Shown here piece after piece: positions 9,560 to 17,283 of a stretch of 64,000 nt of DNA. How positions within the stretch are numbered: position 1 is the stretch's first letter; every line of letters begins with the position of its first letter. Location: assembly GCA_016125475.1 (NCBI GenBank), contig WGLR01000019.1:56746-120745 (forward strand), in the 5' to 3' direction. The notes under the pieces were generated by a model that saw only the letters and a list, made by a program, of their open reading frames with translations, made no database searches and was not told the origin of the DNA. This DNA comes from Betaproteobacteria bacterium. Lineage in GTDB: Bacteria; Pseudomonadota; Gammaproteobacteria; Burkholderiales; Ga0077523. The translations under genes and the position numbers were made by a program.

Positions 9560-9587
9560 ATTGGACATAATATACATTATGCGCACT
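9560..9587 (-). other. dif: XerCD recombination site dif (complete copy)
   Basis: Read on the minus strand the 28 bp are AGTGCGCATAA, TGTATA, TTATGTCCAAT: an 11-bp XerC box, 6-bp centre and 11-bp XerD box. Compared from memory with the E. coli dif, the centre is identical, the XerC box differs at one position and the XerD box at two. dif is where XerC and XerD resolve chromosome dimers and normally occurs once per chromosome at the terminus. A partial second copy lies at 11602-11629 in the same orientation. An inverted AGTGCG immediately outside the XerC box (9595-9600) can pair with it as a small hairpin. Confidence 0.85.
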
Positions 9588-9766
9588 GTACTATAGTGCG
9601 GTACCCTCAGAATCTGGCAGTTGCCCGTACCTCAACGCCCGGCCGTTTTTTCTGTCGGGACTCGATCGAAACGCCCTGTCAGATCGTGCCGAACAAGTCC
9701 CGGCGCGGGTTTCCAGGGAGCGCCAGACACGCTAGACACCGTGCCAACAGCCAAAAGATTCCGTTC

Positions 9767-10258
9767 ATGGCCTTCGAGACCTTGCGCCTGAGAGCGGAGA
9801 CCACGGCCGCACGGATGGCGCATCCCGAGTGGGACGGGTGGAGCGTCAATAGACGGGGAGAACTGTGCAGCCCGGACGACACCGTTTGCTTGCCGGAGAG
9901 CGCCGTGCACTCGTACCACTTCATGGTCGCGAACATCATGCCGGCGCTGCGCTCCGACATCAGGCAATTACGGAAGGACCTCGACGACGCACGCGAGAGC
10001 CTGCGCAAGGCCAACGAGATCGTACAGGCCGTCGATGATGCGCACCGGATGACGCTGGCCAAGGCCATCGTGCGCGCCCTGTTCGAGACCGAGTTGCCGA
10101 AGGATGGACCGGACGAGGCAACGGCGACACCGGCGACCTGCGCGGCTGGCGCGATCTTGCCCGCCCTTCCCATACCCCCCAAGCGCGCGACGTTGGCCGA
10201 TGCGCCGGAAATCGATTTGCTGCTGAACCTCAGCCATCAGAGGAGAAACACGCCATGA
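9767..10258 (+). CDS. Hypothetical protein of dif island, coiled-coil centre
   Basis: A 163-aa product from ATG 9767 (MAFETLRLRAETTAARM). I do not recognise a family. Residues about 68-95 (MPALRSDIRQLRKDLDDARE) are strongly amphipathic and likely coiled coil. The C-terminal third is alanine- and proline-rich. The frame stays open upstream through the dif site, but that part has no coding character, so the internal ATG is preferred; no clear ribosome binding site precedes it. The stop overlaps an ATG that opens a truncated 32-codon frame. Location just inside a dif-integrated element suggests element-specific function. Confidence 0.45.
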   Translation: MAFETLRLRAETTAARMAHPEWDGWSVNRRGELCSPDDTVCLPESAVHSYHFMVANIMPALRSDIRQLRKDLDDARESLRKANEIVQAVDDAHRMTLAKAIVRALFETELPKDGPDEATATPATCAAGAILPALPIPPKRATLADAPEIDLLLNLSHQRRNTP

Positions 10259-10353
10259 AGCCGAGACCTCCCCTCGCCTACCTCGAGCACTTCTCGCCGA
10301 GCGTCAACCTGTTTAGAGGTTGTCGAAATCGCAGTATGGACGTGGACGAATAG
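10255..10353 (+). pseudogene. Possible truncated gene start (32 codons)
   Basis: An ATG at 10255 overlaps the stop of the preceding gene as ATGA, the usual translational-coupling arrangement, and opens a frame starting MKPRPPLAYLEHFSPSVNLF. It ends after 32 codons at 10353, inside the 3' end of the convergent ParB-like gene. This looks like the 5' remnant of a gene whose body was lost when the neighbouring segment was joined. A chance ORF cannot be excluded. Confidence 0.25.
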
Positions 10354-10726
10354 AAACAGGCAACATCGGGAACCCGAGGGCGATAGAAATGAAATAGCGG
10401 TGGAAGCCGTCTTGGACAGCAAGGAGCGCAGTCTCGGGGTGCTCGTAAACCTCCAACGGCGGAATCGCGCAGCCAGAGGTTATGGCTCGAAGCAGCGAAA
10501 TAGTTCGTTCTTTGCGCAAGCCCTCAATGCCTGGACAGCGTCGGGGAGCAGTCACGTTCTCTATCGGAACACACTCGGTTGGCCATTCGGGTGTCGACGT
10601 CGCAGCGAACGAAAGCGCCAACCTTCTAAAAAGATGAGCTTCCGCCTCTATCCACCAGGCGGTGGGAATCTCGAATTCGAGACCATCGTTAGGAACACGG
10701 AAACGCATAGCCGCCGAGGGTGTCAT
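10313..10726 (-). CDS. ParB/sulfiredoxin-like domain protein
   Basis: About 137 aa from ATG 10726 (MTPSAAMRF); ATG 10708 (MRFRVPNDG) is an alternative, and neither has a convincing ribosome binding site. The C-terminal half, IPPLEVYEHPETALLAVQDGFHRYFISIALGF, follows the ParB N-terminal-like pattern in which a nearby strand is followed by DGFHRY, the characteristic GxHR loop. Proteins of this small size are found as single-domain members in mobile elements and toxin-antitoxin-like settings; a nucleotide-handling or DNA-binding role is inference. It is transcribed against the rest of the element. Confidence 0.55.
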   Translation of the reverse strand: MTPSAAMRFRVPNDGLEFEIPTAWWIEAEAHLFRRLALSFAATSTPEWPTECVPIENVTAPRRCPGIEGLRKERTISLLRAITSGCAIPPLEVYEHPETALLAVQDGFHRYFISIALGFPMLPVSIRPRPYCDFDNL

Positions 10727-10878
10727 CAGGAAGATGGTGGCGCAACTGGCCGAGAAAGCCCTTGGGATGGGCCAAGGCGCGCCGGCATCAAGACCTCGAA
10801 GCGATGCTGCCCTGACCCGGACAGACGGCCTCGACATCAGCAGCCGTGCGTGTCACCATCGTTCGGCGTGTTTGAAAG

Positions 10879-10960
10879 GTGGAGGCGAGGGGAATCAAAC
10901 CCCCGGCGCGAGGGTGCCTAACCGTGCTGCCGCAAATCTGCCGCCCCCTGAGAACACGCA
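10879..10960 (-). other. Degenerate tRNA/tmRNA-like 3' end
   Basis: Read on the minus strand, this stretch ends in a T-arm-like hairpin (GGGG, loop TTTGATT, CCCC), then TC, GCCTCCA and CC. That resembles the 3' end of betaproteobacterial tmRNA, which often finishes GCCTCCACCA after a similar T-arm. Here the loop has T instead of the conserved C at position 56 and the final CCA is incomplete. No matching 5' half with the tmRNA tag reading frame is visible nearby. It is best read as a remnant, such as the 3' fragment an older integration at ssrA would leave, but a chance resemblance is possible. Confidence 0.35.
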
Positions 10961-10963
10961 CTG

Positions 10964-10989
10964 AAGGGCTTGCCGAGAGGTAAGCCCTT
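10964..10989. terminator. GNRA-capped hairpin, terminator-like
   Basis: The arms AAGGGCTTGCC and GGTAAGCCCTT form an 11-bp stem with one G-T pair around a four-base GAGA loop, a GNRA tetraloop. Downstream on the plus strand is CGTCTTTGC, only weakly T-rich, so efficiency as an intrinsic terminator is uncertain. It could instead be a processing or protection structure for the adjacent tRNA-like remnant. Confidence 0.45.
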
Positions 10990-11324
10990 CGTCTTTGCTG
11001 GACCAGGCATAGATCCAGAAGACCGAATCATTGTCCTCATCCGGAACGCAGGTGTCCACCTTGAGCTGACAAGCGCAGGCGAGGGAAAAAAATGCCTTCA
11101 CATCATGATGTTAAAAAGCATATGACTTCCTGAGCCACGCAAGCTGGACAATCTGGAAAAGCTGGAGAAGCTGCAAAAGCTTGGGTTTATGCTCGGAGAG
11201 TAGCGGCCTTCAACACAGGATCGTCCATCCCTGACAACTGCGCGTGCGGAGATCGCGTCGGCAAGTTGGACGTTGCCGACGCGGCTGCGGCGTAGGCATG
11301 CCGAAGCAATCAGCGGTGCGGCAA
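10990..11324. other. Gene-free part of the dif island
   Basis: I see no convincing gene in these 335 bases. At about 11138-11180 an AAGCTGGA-type hexamer/heptamer run would encode KLDNLEKLEKLQKL on the plus strand, a coiled-coil-like fragment, but stop codons limit that frame to about 23 codons. Overlapping minus-strand frames have no recognisable product. Confidence 0.3.
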
Positions 11325-11522
11325 CTACTGATCGGGCAACCGACGGAGCTTCTCCCGACCGTTCGGCATGACGATGTACACATCGCCGGTCCAGCGATCC
11401 AGTTGGAAAGCACCGGGCGCACGCGTCATTCCCGAAGGGATCACATCCCAGCGGAACAACCACACACACAGCACCAGTGCGACCGACACAAAAGCGACGA
11501 TGAGCTTCGTCCGTGAGTCCAT
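11325..11522 (-). CDS. Small single-pass membrane protein of dif island
   Basis: A 65-aa product starting MDSRTKLIVAFVSVALVLCVW at 11522, preceded by a good purine-rich site (AGGGGAGGG) about 10 bp upstream. Residues 7-24 form a strong membrane helix right after a short basic head, which places the C-terminal 40 residues (FQLDRWTGDVYIVMPNGREK) outside the membrane. No family is recognised. Small one-pass proteins of this shape occur as minor coat proteins or accessory proteins in filamentous phages, but no other phage structural gene is present here, so no function is assigned. Confidence 0.5.
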   Translation of the reverse strand: MDSRTKLIVAFVSVALVLCVWLFRWDVIPSGMTRAPGAFQLDRWTGDVYIVMPNGREKLRRLPDQ

Positions 11523-11601
11523 TCCGGTCACGCCCTCCCCTGCTCTAGCCTCCGAGCCTCGACGATAGCGCACTGCGGCTGAGCGGACGGGCACCCAAAG
11601 C

Positions 11602-11629
11602 CCCTACCGCCGTATACATTATGCGCATT
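11602..11629 (-). other. Partial dif-like site (XerC half and centre only)
   Basis: Read on the minus strand: AATGCGCATAA (XerC-like box), TGTATA (centre, identical to dif), then CGGCGGTAGGG where the XerD box should be, with almost no match. It shares 15 contiguous bases (TATACATTATGCGCA on the plus strand) with the complete site at 9560-9587, in the same orientation. This asymmetry is typical of the phage- or element-derived attachment site of Xer-dependent integrants, where only XerC makes the first strand exchange. Confidence 0.7.
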
Positions 11630-11695
11630 TACGGGATGAGAGGGAGATCGGGATCGTCCCGAGCGCGGAGGTCTGTCGGGTCCTGCGGAGCCCGA

Positions 11696-12067
11696 TCACA
11701 TGGTGTGCGTAGGCTGGTTCGCCTTGCCGTATCCGGCAAGCAGCGCTTCGATCTTTTGCCTTGCCTGCCGCCCCGAATCGTCGTCCTTGAACTGGACGCC
11801 CACGCCGTGCGCCTTGTTGCCCTGAGCCCCGGGTGGCGTGATCCAGACGACACGGCCTGCCACGGGAATCTTCGCGGCGTCGCCAGGCAATGCGATGAGC
11901 ATGAAGATCTCGTCACCGAGCACGTACGGCTTGTTGGTCGGGATGAAGATGCCCCCGTGCTTCACGTAAGGCATGAACGCCGCGTGCAGGATCGACAGGT
12001 CCTTGATATTCAGAGAAAGCGCGGTCGTTCGCGGGGCGACGTCGCTCTTCTCGTTCGGCTGTGACAT
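11696..12067 (-). CDS. pilZ: PilZ-domain protein, type IV pilus/c-di-GMP related
   Basis: A 123-aa single PilZ domain (about residues 15-115) of the type found next to holB in many beta- and gammaproteobacteria, where it supports type IV pilus function. The core LHAAFMPYVKHGGIFIPTNKPY, GRVVWITPPG and GVGVQF match the PilZ fold. The canonical c-di-GMP motifs (RxxxR and D/NxSxxG) are absent, as in other PilZ proteins of this subgroup that do not bind the nucleotide. It is the last gene of the tmk-holB-pilZ run, 2 bp after the holB stop. Confidence 0.88.
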   Translation of the reverse strand: MSQPNEKSDVAPRTTALSLNIKDLSILHAAFMPYVKHGGIFIPTNKPYVLGDEIFMLIALPGDAAKIPVAGRVVWITPPGAQGNKAHGVGVQFKDDDSGRQARQKIEALLAGYGKANQPTHTM

Positions 12068-12069
12068 GA

Positions 12070-13083
12070 CTAGATCTCGGAGTACATCGCGTGATAGGCC
12101 AACAGGATTTCCTCGTTCGCCAGCTTTGGATTCATCGGATGATCGAGCCACCGTCTTGAGGTCTGTAGACGTGATGCGAGGCCAAATAGCGCCGCCGTCC
12201 CGACCCGCCGGGCACATTCCCGTGCCTCGGACTCGAGATCCGGGTGGAATCGGGAGCGCCCGTCCCCCAGTTTGACGTACGCAAGGTCGCAGCACCATGT
12301 CTGCACGAGGCGTACGAGCATCGGGTGGTCGATGTCGGTTGCGGCGGCCAGGCATGCCCCGAGGTTGCCGGCGCGCGACGAGTGCGCGAGCAGTGGCAGG
12401 AGCCGCTGGCGAGCCGTCCAGTATTCCGGCGGCAGGTCCCGGGCCGCCAGCGGAGCATTTCCCGTCTGCGCAAGGGCGAGTTCCGGCGCTTCGATATCCT
12501 GTTGCGCGAGCCAGTCCCGCGCATCCGTCATACTCGGAACCGGGAGCCGTACCTGCACGCAACGGCTCCGCACGGTGAGTGGAAGCCTGGATGGCACGGC
12601 GGTCACCAGGATCAGATGACACCGCGCAGGAGGTTCCTCGAGGACCTTGAGCAGCGCGTTCGATGCGGCGAGCGTGAGTCGATCGGCTGGCGAGATCACG
12701 ACGACCTTTGCATGGTTCCGGTTCGGCGCGACCGAGAGGAACGTCGTGGCCTCCCGGATGCGCTCGATCTTCAGGACGCCTTCCCCATCGCCGCGATCGG
12801 GCGAGACTTCCCTGGCGTCAGGGTCTTCCTCGTCGGCGCGCGGATACAGATCACCGACGGACAACTGATCGGGATGCGTCCCTGCGCTGCTCCACCGGCA
12901 CTCGTCGCATTGCCCACAGGCCTGGCCGTCATCGTCGGGCGTCATGCAGAGGATCGCGGCGACGAGTGCTCGTGCGAATTCGTTCATCCCGGCGCCGCGC
13001 GCGCCGGAAACGAGCAAGCTCTGCGGAAAGGGCGGTCCGTCGAGACTTTGCCGCCAGGTCTCGTGTTGCCAGGGCAGGATCAC
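12070..13083 (-). CDS. holB: DNA polymerase III subunit delta'
   Basis: A 337-aa clamp-loader subunit that works with delta and tau/gamma to load the beta clamp. The degenerate nucleotide-binding loop VSGARGAG (about 25-32), the cysteine cluster CGQCDECRW for zinc, the KVVVISPADRLTLAASNALLKVLEEPP stretch and SRLPLTVRSRCVQVRL (equivalent of the SRC motif) are all seen. The C-terminal collar domain is poorly conserved, as usual. It lies between tmk and pilZ, the standard order, with a 36-bp gap after tmk. Confidence 0.94.
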   Translation of the reverse strand: MILPWQHETWRQSLDGPPFPQSLLVSGARGAGMNEFARALVAAILCMTPDDDGQACGQCDECRWSSAGTHPDQLSVGDLYPRADEEDPDAREVSPDRGDGEGVLKIERIREATTFLSVAPNRNHAKVVVISPADRLTLAASNALLKVLEEPPARCHLILVTAVPSRLPLTVRSRCVQVRLPVPSMTDARDWLAQQDIEAPELALAQTGNAPLAARDLPPEYWTARQRLLPLLAHSSRAGNLGACLAAATDIDHPMLVRLVQTWCCDLAYVKLGDGRSRFHPDLESEARECARRVGTAALFGLASRLQTSRRWLDHPMNPKLANEEILLAYHAMYSEI

Positions 13084-13119
13084 GATGTCCCCTGCCCTGA
13101 CGCCTGCCGCACCTGCGTC

Positions 13120-13749
13120 CTACAGGAATTCGTCCAGTGCACGCTTCACCCAATCGCTCATTTCCGTGCGCCCGAGTTCCGCCGGGACCGCCCGGATGCG
13201 CGCGGGAGCCGATCGGGCAAGCTGTTGATACATCGCACGGACACGTTCGTGGAACGCCGATTCTTCGGCCTCGAACCGGTCGCCCTCACCTCCCCGTGCC
13301 TTCAGACGCGCCTGCGCCACCTCAAGCGGGGCATCGACGAGAATCGTCAGGTCCGGCGAAAGCGGGCCGATCAACCAGTCCGCAAGGTAATCGACACGGC
13401 AGCGTTCGAGTTGCCGCCCCCCGACCTGATACGCATAAGTAGCGTCCAGAAAACGGTCGCAGAGCACCCACGCTCCGGCATCGAGGGCGGGACGAATCAC
13501 GGTTCCAACGTGTTCGTGCCGCGCCGCAAACACGAGGAGACATTCAGCTTCGGCAGACCATTCGAGTCGCCGGTCCAGCAGAATGTTCCGGATCTCTTCG
13601 CCCGCGGTCGTCCCGCCGGGTTCCCGCGTGATCACGACGTGCCTGCCTCGTTCCTCGAGATAGTTTCGCGCGTACTCGAGACACGTCGATTTTCCGGCCC
13701 CATCGATGCCTTCGAACGTCACGAAGCGACCTCCTCCGGGCCGATTCAT
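13120..13749 (-). CDS. tmk: Thymidylate kinase
   Basis: A 209-aa dTMP kinase for dTTP synthesis. The P-loop FEGIDGAGKST (12-22), the dTMP-binding TREPGGT, the DR motif in VLCDRFLDATYAYQVGGR and the LID region ARGGEGDRFEAE are present. The start overlaps the end of mltG by 4 bp (ATGA), so translation is coupled. Confidence 0.97.
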   Translation of the reverse strand: MNRPGGGRFVTFEGIDGAGKSTCLEYARNYLEERGRHVVITREPGGTTAGEEIRNILLDRRLEWSAEAECLLVFAARHEHVGTVIRPALDAGAWVLCDRFLDATYAYQVGGRQLERCRVDYLADWLIGPLSPDLTILVDAPLEVAQARLKARGGEGDRFEAEESAFHERVRAMYQQLARSAPARIRAVPAELGRTEMSDWVKRALDEFL

Positions 13750-14753
13750 CGCTTCTGATACCTGTTGACGGCACGATTGTGCTCGTCGAGGCTGTCCGAG
13801 AACTCCGAGGTGCCGTCACCGCGAGCCACGAAGTAGAGATCCTTCGTGTGAGGCGGTCTCACGACCGCCTCGATCGATGCAGCGCCGGGCGAACAGATCG
13901 GTGTGGGCGGCAGGCCCGCACGCGTGTACGTGTTGTAAGGCGTGTCCCGCTCGAGATCGATGCGGCGAAGGTTCCCGTCGAAGTCGGGCCCAAGTCCGTA
14001 GATGACGGTCGGATCGCTCTGGAGTCGCATGCCGATGCGGAGTCGATTGGAGAACACTGCCGCAATATGGGGGCGATCCGCGGCGTGGCCCGTCTCCTTT
14101 TCGACCACCGAAGCGAGGATGAGTGCTTCGTAGGGGGAGGCCAGCGGAACGGTCGGATCACGCGTTGCCCATTCGGCATCGAGTACGGACCGCATTCTCG
14201 CATAGGCCACCCGCAGGATGGAGAAGTCACTCGACCCGGCAGCGAAGTGATAGGAATCCGGGAAGAACAGACCTTCCGGTGACTTTTCGATCGCGCCGAC
14301 ACGTTCGAGAATCTCGGTCTCGCCGAGACCCGTGGAATCGTGCCGGAGCCCCGGATGCCCGTCGATCGCCGCTCGGATCTGGGCAAACGTCCAGCCTTCG
14401 ATGAGCCGGATCTCCTCACGGATGGAATCACCGCGAACGATGCGCATCAGCGCGTCCCGCGGAGACATGCCCCGTCGAAGCTCGTACTCGCCGGTGTGCA
14501 GGCGACTCGCCAAACCCTCGAGGCGAGCAAACAGGGCGAGGACACGGGGATAGCGGACCAGGCCCTGCTCGTGCATGCGACGCGCCACGGCATTCAGGCC
14601 GTTGCCTTCCTCCACTGCGAAACGGACAGCGTCACCCGGAATGTTCAGTGGCGCACGAACGTACCAGTCGATGAAGAATCCGGTAGCGATGGATGCCACC
14701 AGCAGGACGGCCACGAAGATCCGTCTGACAGCGCGCCCGAATGATACTGCCAT
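13746..14753 (-). CDS. mltG: Endolytic murein transglycosylase MltG
   Basis: A 335-aa inner-membrane lytic transglycosylase that cuts growing glycan strands and helps set their length. A membrane helix at about 10-28 (IFVAVLLVASIATGFFIDW) follows a short basic head. The YceG domain contains LIEGWTFAQIRAAI, LFFPDSYHF and the catalytic region LASVVEKETGHAADRPHIAAVF, in which the first Glu of EKE is the expected catalytic residue. YGLGPDFDG and YNTYTRAGLPPTPI complete the family pattern. It precedes tmk with a 4-bp overlap and follows fabF after about 94 bp. Confidence 0.95.
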   Translation of the reverse strand: MAVSFGRAVRRIFVAVLLVASIATGFFIDWYVRAPLNIPGDAVRFAVEEGNGLNAVARRMHEQGLVRYPRVLALFARLEGLASRLHTGEYELRRGMSPRDALMRIVRGDSIREEIRLIEGWTFAQIRAAIDGHPGLRHDSTGLGETEILERVGAIEKSPEGLFFPDSYHFAAGSSDFSILRVAYARMRSVLDAEWATRDPTVPLASPYEALILASVVEKETGHAADRPHIAAVFSNRLRIGMRLQSDPTVIYGLGPDFDGNLRRIDLERDTPYNTYTRAGLPPTPICSPGAASIEAVVRPPHTKDLYFVARGDGTSEFSDSLDEHNRAVNRYQKR

Positions 14754-14847
14754 GGCCGTTCAAGTCAGTGAGGACGACTACCGACAGCGAGCCAGGACAC
14801 CTGCACGACCGCTCGCGGCGAGACGAGCGTCAGGTGGAACGGTCGGC

Positions 14848-16089
14848 TCACTCCAGCGCTCGGAAGATGAGCGTTCCGTTGGTTCCGCCGAAACCGAACG
14901 AGTTCGACATTGCAACCCTGATCGGCATCTTCCGTGCGGTGTTCGGCACGTAGTCGAGGTCGCAGCCGTCGCCGGGAGCGTGCAGATTGATGGTGGGCGG
15001 CGCAACCTGGTCACGAATGGCCAGAACGCTGTAGATTGCCTCGACGCCACCCGCAGCCCCGAGAAGATGCCCGGTCATGGACTTGGTGGAACTGATGGCG
15101 ACCTTTCGCGCGCGATCACCGAAGCAGCGTTTGATCGCCTCGGTCTCGGCCACATCGCCCAGAGGCGTGGACGTGCCGTGGGCGTTGATGTAGTCGACGT
15201 CCTCGACGTTCAGCCCCCCGCTCCGCAACGCGAGCTGCATGCAGCGCACCGCGCCCTCGCCATCTTCGCAGGGTGCGGTCATGTGGTGCGCGTCGGCACT
15301 CATTCCGTAGCCCACGACCTCACAGTAGATGTTTGCGCCACGAGATTTTGCGGATTCGTACTCTTCGAGCACCAGTACGCCCGCGCCCTCGCCGAGGACG
15401 AACCCGTCACGTTGCCCGTCCCACGGGCGACTGGCCTCCGTCGGGCTGTCGTTGCGGGTGGACAGGGCGCGCATGGCTGCAAATCCACCCACACCCAGCG
15501 CACTCACCGCAGCTTCCGCCCCGCCTGCGACGGCGACGTCGGCGTCGCCGTAAGCGATGAGCCGCTGGGCCTCACCGATGCAGTGCGTCGATGTGGTGCA
15601 GGCCGTGACGATCGCGAGATTGGGACCCTTGAAGCCGTACATGATCGAGAGCGTGCCCGCGATCATGTTGATGATGCTTCCCGGAATGAAGAAAGGCGAG
15701 ATCTTCTTCGCGCCCCCGTCCAGCAAAGCGGAATGGGTGTTCTCGATGAGTGGTAGTCCGCCGATTCCGGAACCGATGATCACGCCGATGCGTTCGGCAT
15801 TCTCCTCGGTCACGACGATGCCGGAATCACGAACCGCATCGATGGCCGCGGCCATGCCGTAATGAATGAACGTGTCGAGCCGCCTGGCTTCCTTGACGGG
15901 AAGATAACGCGTGACATCGAAGTCCTTCACTTCGCCGGCGATCTGGGACGCAAACGGTGACGCATCGAATCGCGTGATGCGCGAAATTCCGGACCTTCCC
16001 TCGAGGATGTTCTTCCAGGAGTCGGAAACACCGTTCCCCGTCGGCGAGACTATGCCGAGGCCGGTGACCACCACTCTGCGTTTGGCCAA
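14848..16089 (-). CDS. fabF: 3-oxoacyl-[acyl-carrier-protein] synthase II
   Basis: A 413-aa elongating condensing enzyme of type II fatty acid synthesis. The active-site Cys164 lies in [11 protein letters not shown]; the two histidines are in [11 protein letters not shown] (about 304) and [11 protein letters not shown] (about 341). The C-terminal [14 protein letters not shown] is also canonical. It follows acpP by 48 bp, the usual acpP-fabF arrangement. Confidence 0.97.
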   Translation of the reverse strand: MAKRRVVVTGLGIVSPTGNGVSDSWKNILEGRSGISRITRFDASPFASQIAGEVKDFDVTRYLPVKEARRLDTFIHYGMAAAIDAVRDSGIVVTEENAERIGVIIGSGIGGLPLIENTHSALLDGGAKKISPFFIPGSIINMIAGTLSIMYGFKGPNLAIVTACTTSTHCIGEAQRLIAYGDADVAVAGGAEAAVSALGVGGFAAMRALSTRNDSPTEASRPWDGQRDGFVLGEGAGVLVLEEYESAKSRGANIYCEVVGYGMSADAHHMTAPCEDGEGAVRCMQLALRSGGLNVEDVDYINAHGTSTPLGDVAETEAIKRCFGDRARKVAISSTKSMTGHLLGAAGGVEAIYSVLAIRDQVAPPTINLHAPGDGCDLDYVPNTARKMPIRVAMSNSFGFGGTNGTLIFRALE

Positions 16090-16137
16090 AGCTGCTCCAG
16101 TGCGTCTTGAAGATTGGACCCGGTACCGACCGGCGTT

Positions 16138-16374
16138 CTAGCTGAGGTGCGCAGTGATGTAGTTGATGGCCTGCTGGACCGAGGTGATCTTTTCGGCTTC
16201 CTCGTCCGGGATGTCGCATTCGAATTCTTCCTCGAGTGCCATGACGAGTTCGACGGTGTCCAGAGAATCCGCACCGAGGTCGTCCACGAAGGTCGACTCG
16301 TTCTTGATGTCGCCCTCGTTCACGCCGAGCTGTTCCGCCACGATCCGCTTCACGCGCTGTTCCACGCTTTCCAT
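16138..16374 (-). CDS. acpP: Acyl carrier protein
   Basis: A 78-aa acidic carrier protein. Ser37 in the [18 protein letters not shown] helix accepts the 4'-phosphopantetheine arm. The length and the flanking fabG and fabF genes are typical. A gap of 168 bp separates it from the fabG stop, enough for its own promoter, which fits the high expression of ACP in other bacteria. Confidence 0.98.
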   Translation of the reverse strand: MESVEQRVKRIVAEQLGVNEGDIKNESTFVDDLGADSLDTVELVMALEEEFECDIPDEEAEKITSVQQAINYITAHLS

Positions 16375-16542
16375 GTTTTGTCCTTCCCTTCAGTTGAATC
16401 CGGTCTCAACGAGGGCCCGCGCAGTGTGTGATCCGGCACGCGGACGCTCCCTCTTTTTCTTCCGCCCGAGCGCACTCAAGCCGGGCGCGAATTCTACCAA
16501 AACGAGCCTCCAGATAGTCAGGCGGCTAGCAACGGCAGACAC

Positions 16543-17283
16543 CTACTCCATCAGCATCCCGCCATTGACGTGGATGGTGGTGCCGGTGATGTATCCCGCG
16601 CCTTCGGAAGCGAGGAAGCTCGCAGCCGCAGCGACCTCTTCCGTTTGCCCGAATCTGCCCAGCGGGACCTGTCCCACCAGAGCCTCGCGCTGGCCTTCGG
16701 ACAGACTGCGCGTCATGTCCGTGTCGATGAATCCCGGGGCGATGCAGTTGACCGTGACGTTGCGGCTGCCGACCTCGCGCGCGAGCGACTTGGAAAAGCC
16801 CACGAGACCCGCCTTCGCGGCCGCGTAGTTGGTCTGGCCGGCATTGCCGGAATGCCCGACGACGGATGTCACGTTGATGATGCGGCCCCAGCGGGCCTTC
16901 ATCATTGGGCGCAGCACGAGCTTCGAAAGCGCGTACGCGGCGCGGAGGTTGGTGTTGATGACGTCGTCCCAGTCGCTGTCCCGCAGCCTGAGGAGCAGAT
17001 TGTCGCGCGTGATGCCCGCATTGTTCACGAGTATCGTCACGTCGGCGCCGAGTTCCTTCCGCACGCGTTCGAGCAACGGATCCAGAGCCGCGGCGTCGTT
17101 CACGTTGAGCTCCAGCCCCACTCCCTCGACGCCCGCAGATGCGAAGGCGTCCTGAATCGCATGTGCGCCTTCGGCCGTCGTCGCGGTTCCCGCGACCCTG
17201 GCGCCGCCCGCCGCGAGGCCCATGGCTATTGCCCGCCCGATTCCGCGGGAAGCGCCCGTCACCAGTGCAACCTTATCCTTCAA
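16543..17283 (-). CDS. fabG: 3-oxoacyl-[acyl-carrier-protein] reductase
   Basis: A 246-aa NADPH-dependent short-chain dehydrogenase. The nucleotide motif TGASRGIGRAIA is near the N-terminus, NNAGITRDNLLLR in the middle, and the Ser-Tyr-Lys triad is in INVTSVVGHSGN and TNYAAAKAG. The preferred start is TTG 17283, giving MKDKVALVTG, because a strong GGCAGGGGGG site lies just upstream and this matches the family N-terminus. It overlaps the fabD stop by 11 bp. An ATG at 17310 would add nine residues. Confidence 0.95.
   Translation of the reverse strand: MKDKVALVTGASRGIGRAIAMGLAAGGARVAGTATTAEGAHAIQDAFASAGVEGVGLELNVNDAAALDPLLERVRKELGADVTILVNNAGITRDNLLLRLRDSDWDDVINTNLRAAYALSKLVLRPMMKARWGRIINVTSVVGHSGNAGQTNYAAAKAGLVGFSKSLAREVGSRNVTVNCIAPGFIDTDMTRSLSEGQREALVGQVPLGRFGQTEEVAAAASFLASEGAGYITGTTIHVNGGMLME

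Larger units (their letters stand above)
9577..11618. mobile_element. Putative Xer-exploiting element integrated at dif (about 2.0 kb)
   Basis: The segment between the two dif-like sites is about 2 kb. It contains a 163-aa unknown gene, a broken gene start, a ParB-like-domain gene, a tRNA/tmRNA-like remnant, a strong hairpin and a 65-aa membrane protein gene. It is more AT-rich in parts than its neighbours and carries no integrase or transposase. Elements that use host XerC/XerD to enter dif (filamentous phages such as CTX-phi, and IMEX elements) leave the XerC half plus centre at both ends and a divergent XerD-side half at one end, which is the pattern here. No recognisable replication initiator or coat gene is seen, so it may be a decayed or non-replicating cargo element. 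Confidence 0.6.

Noticed and set aside
10879..10960. A functional tmRNA or tRNA gene
   Set aside because: Only the T-arm and part of the acceptor are recognisable, C56 is replaced and no tag reading frame or 5' half is present; kept only as a possible remnant.
11138..11180. Leucine-zipper-like microgene from the AAGCTGGA-type repeats
   Set aside because: The frame is only about 23 codons between stops and has no start codon with a ribosome binding site.
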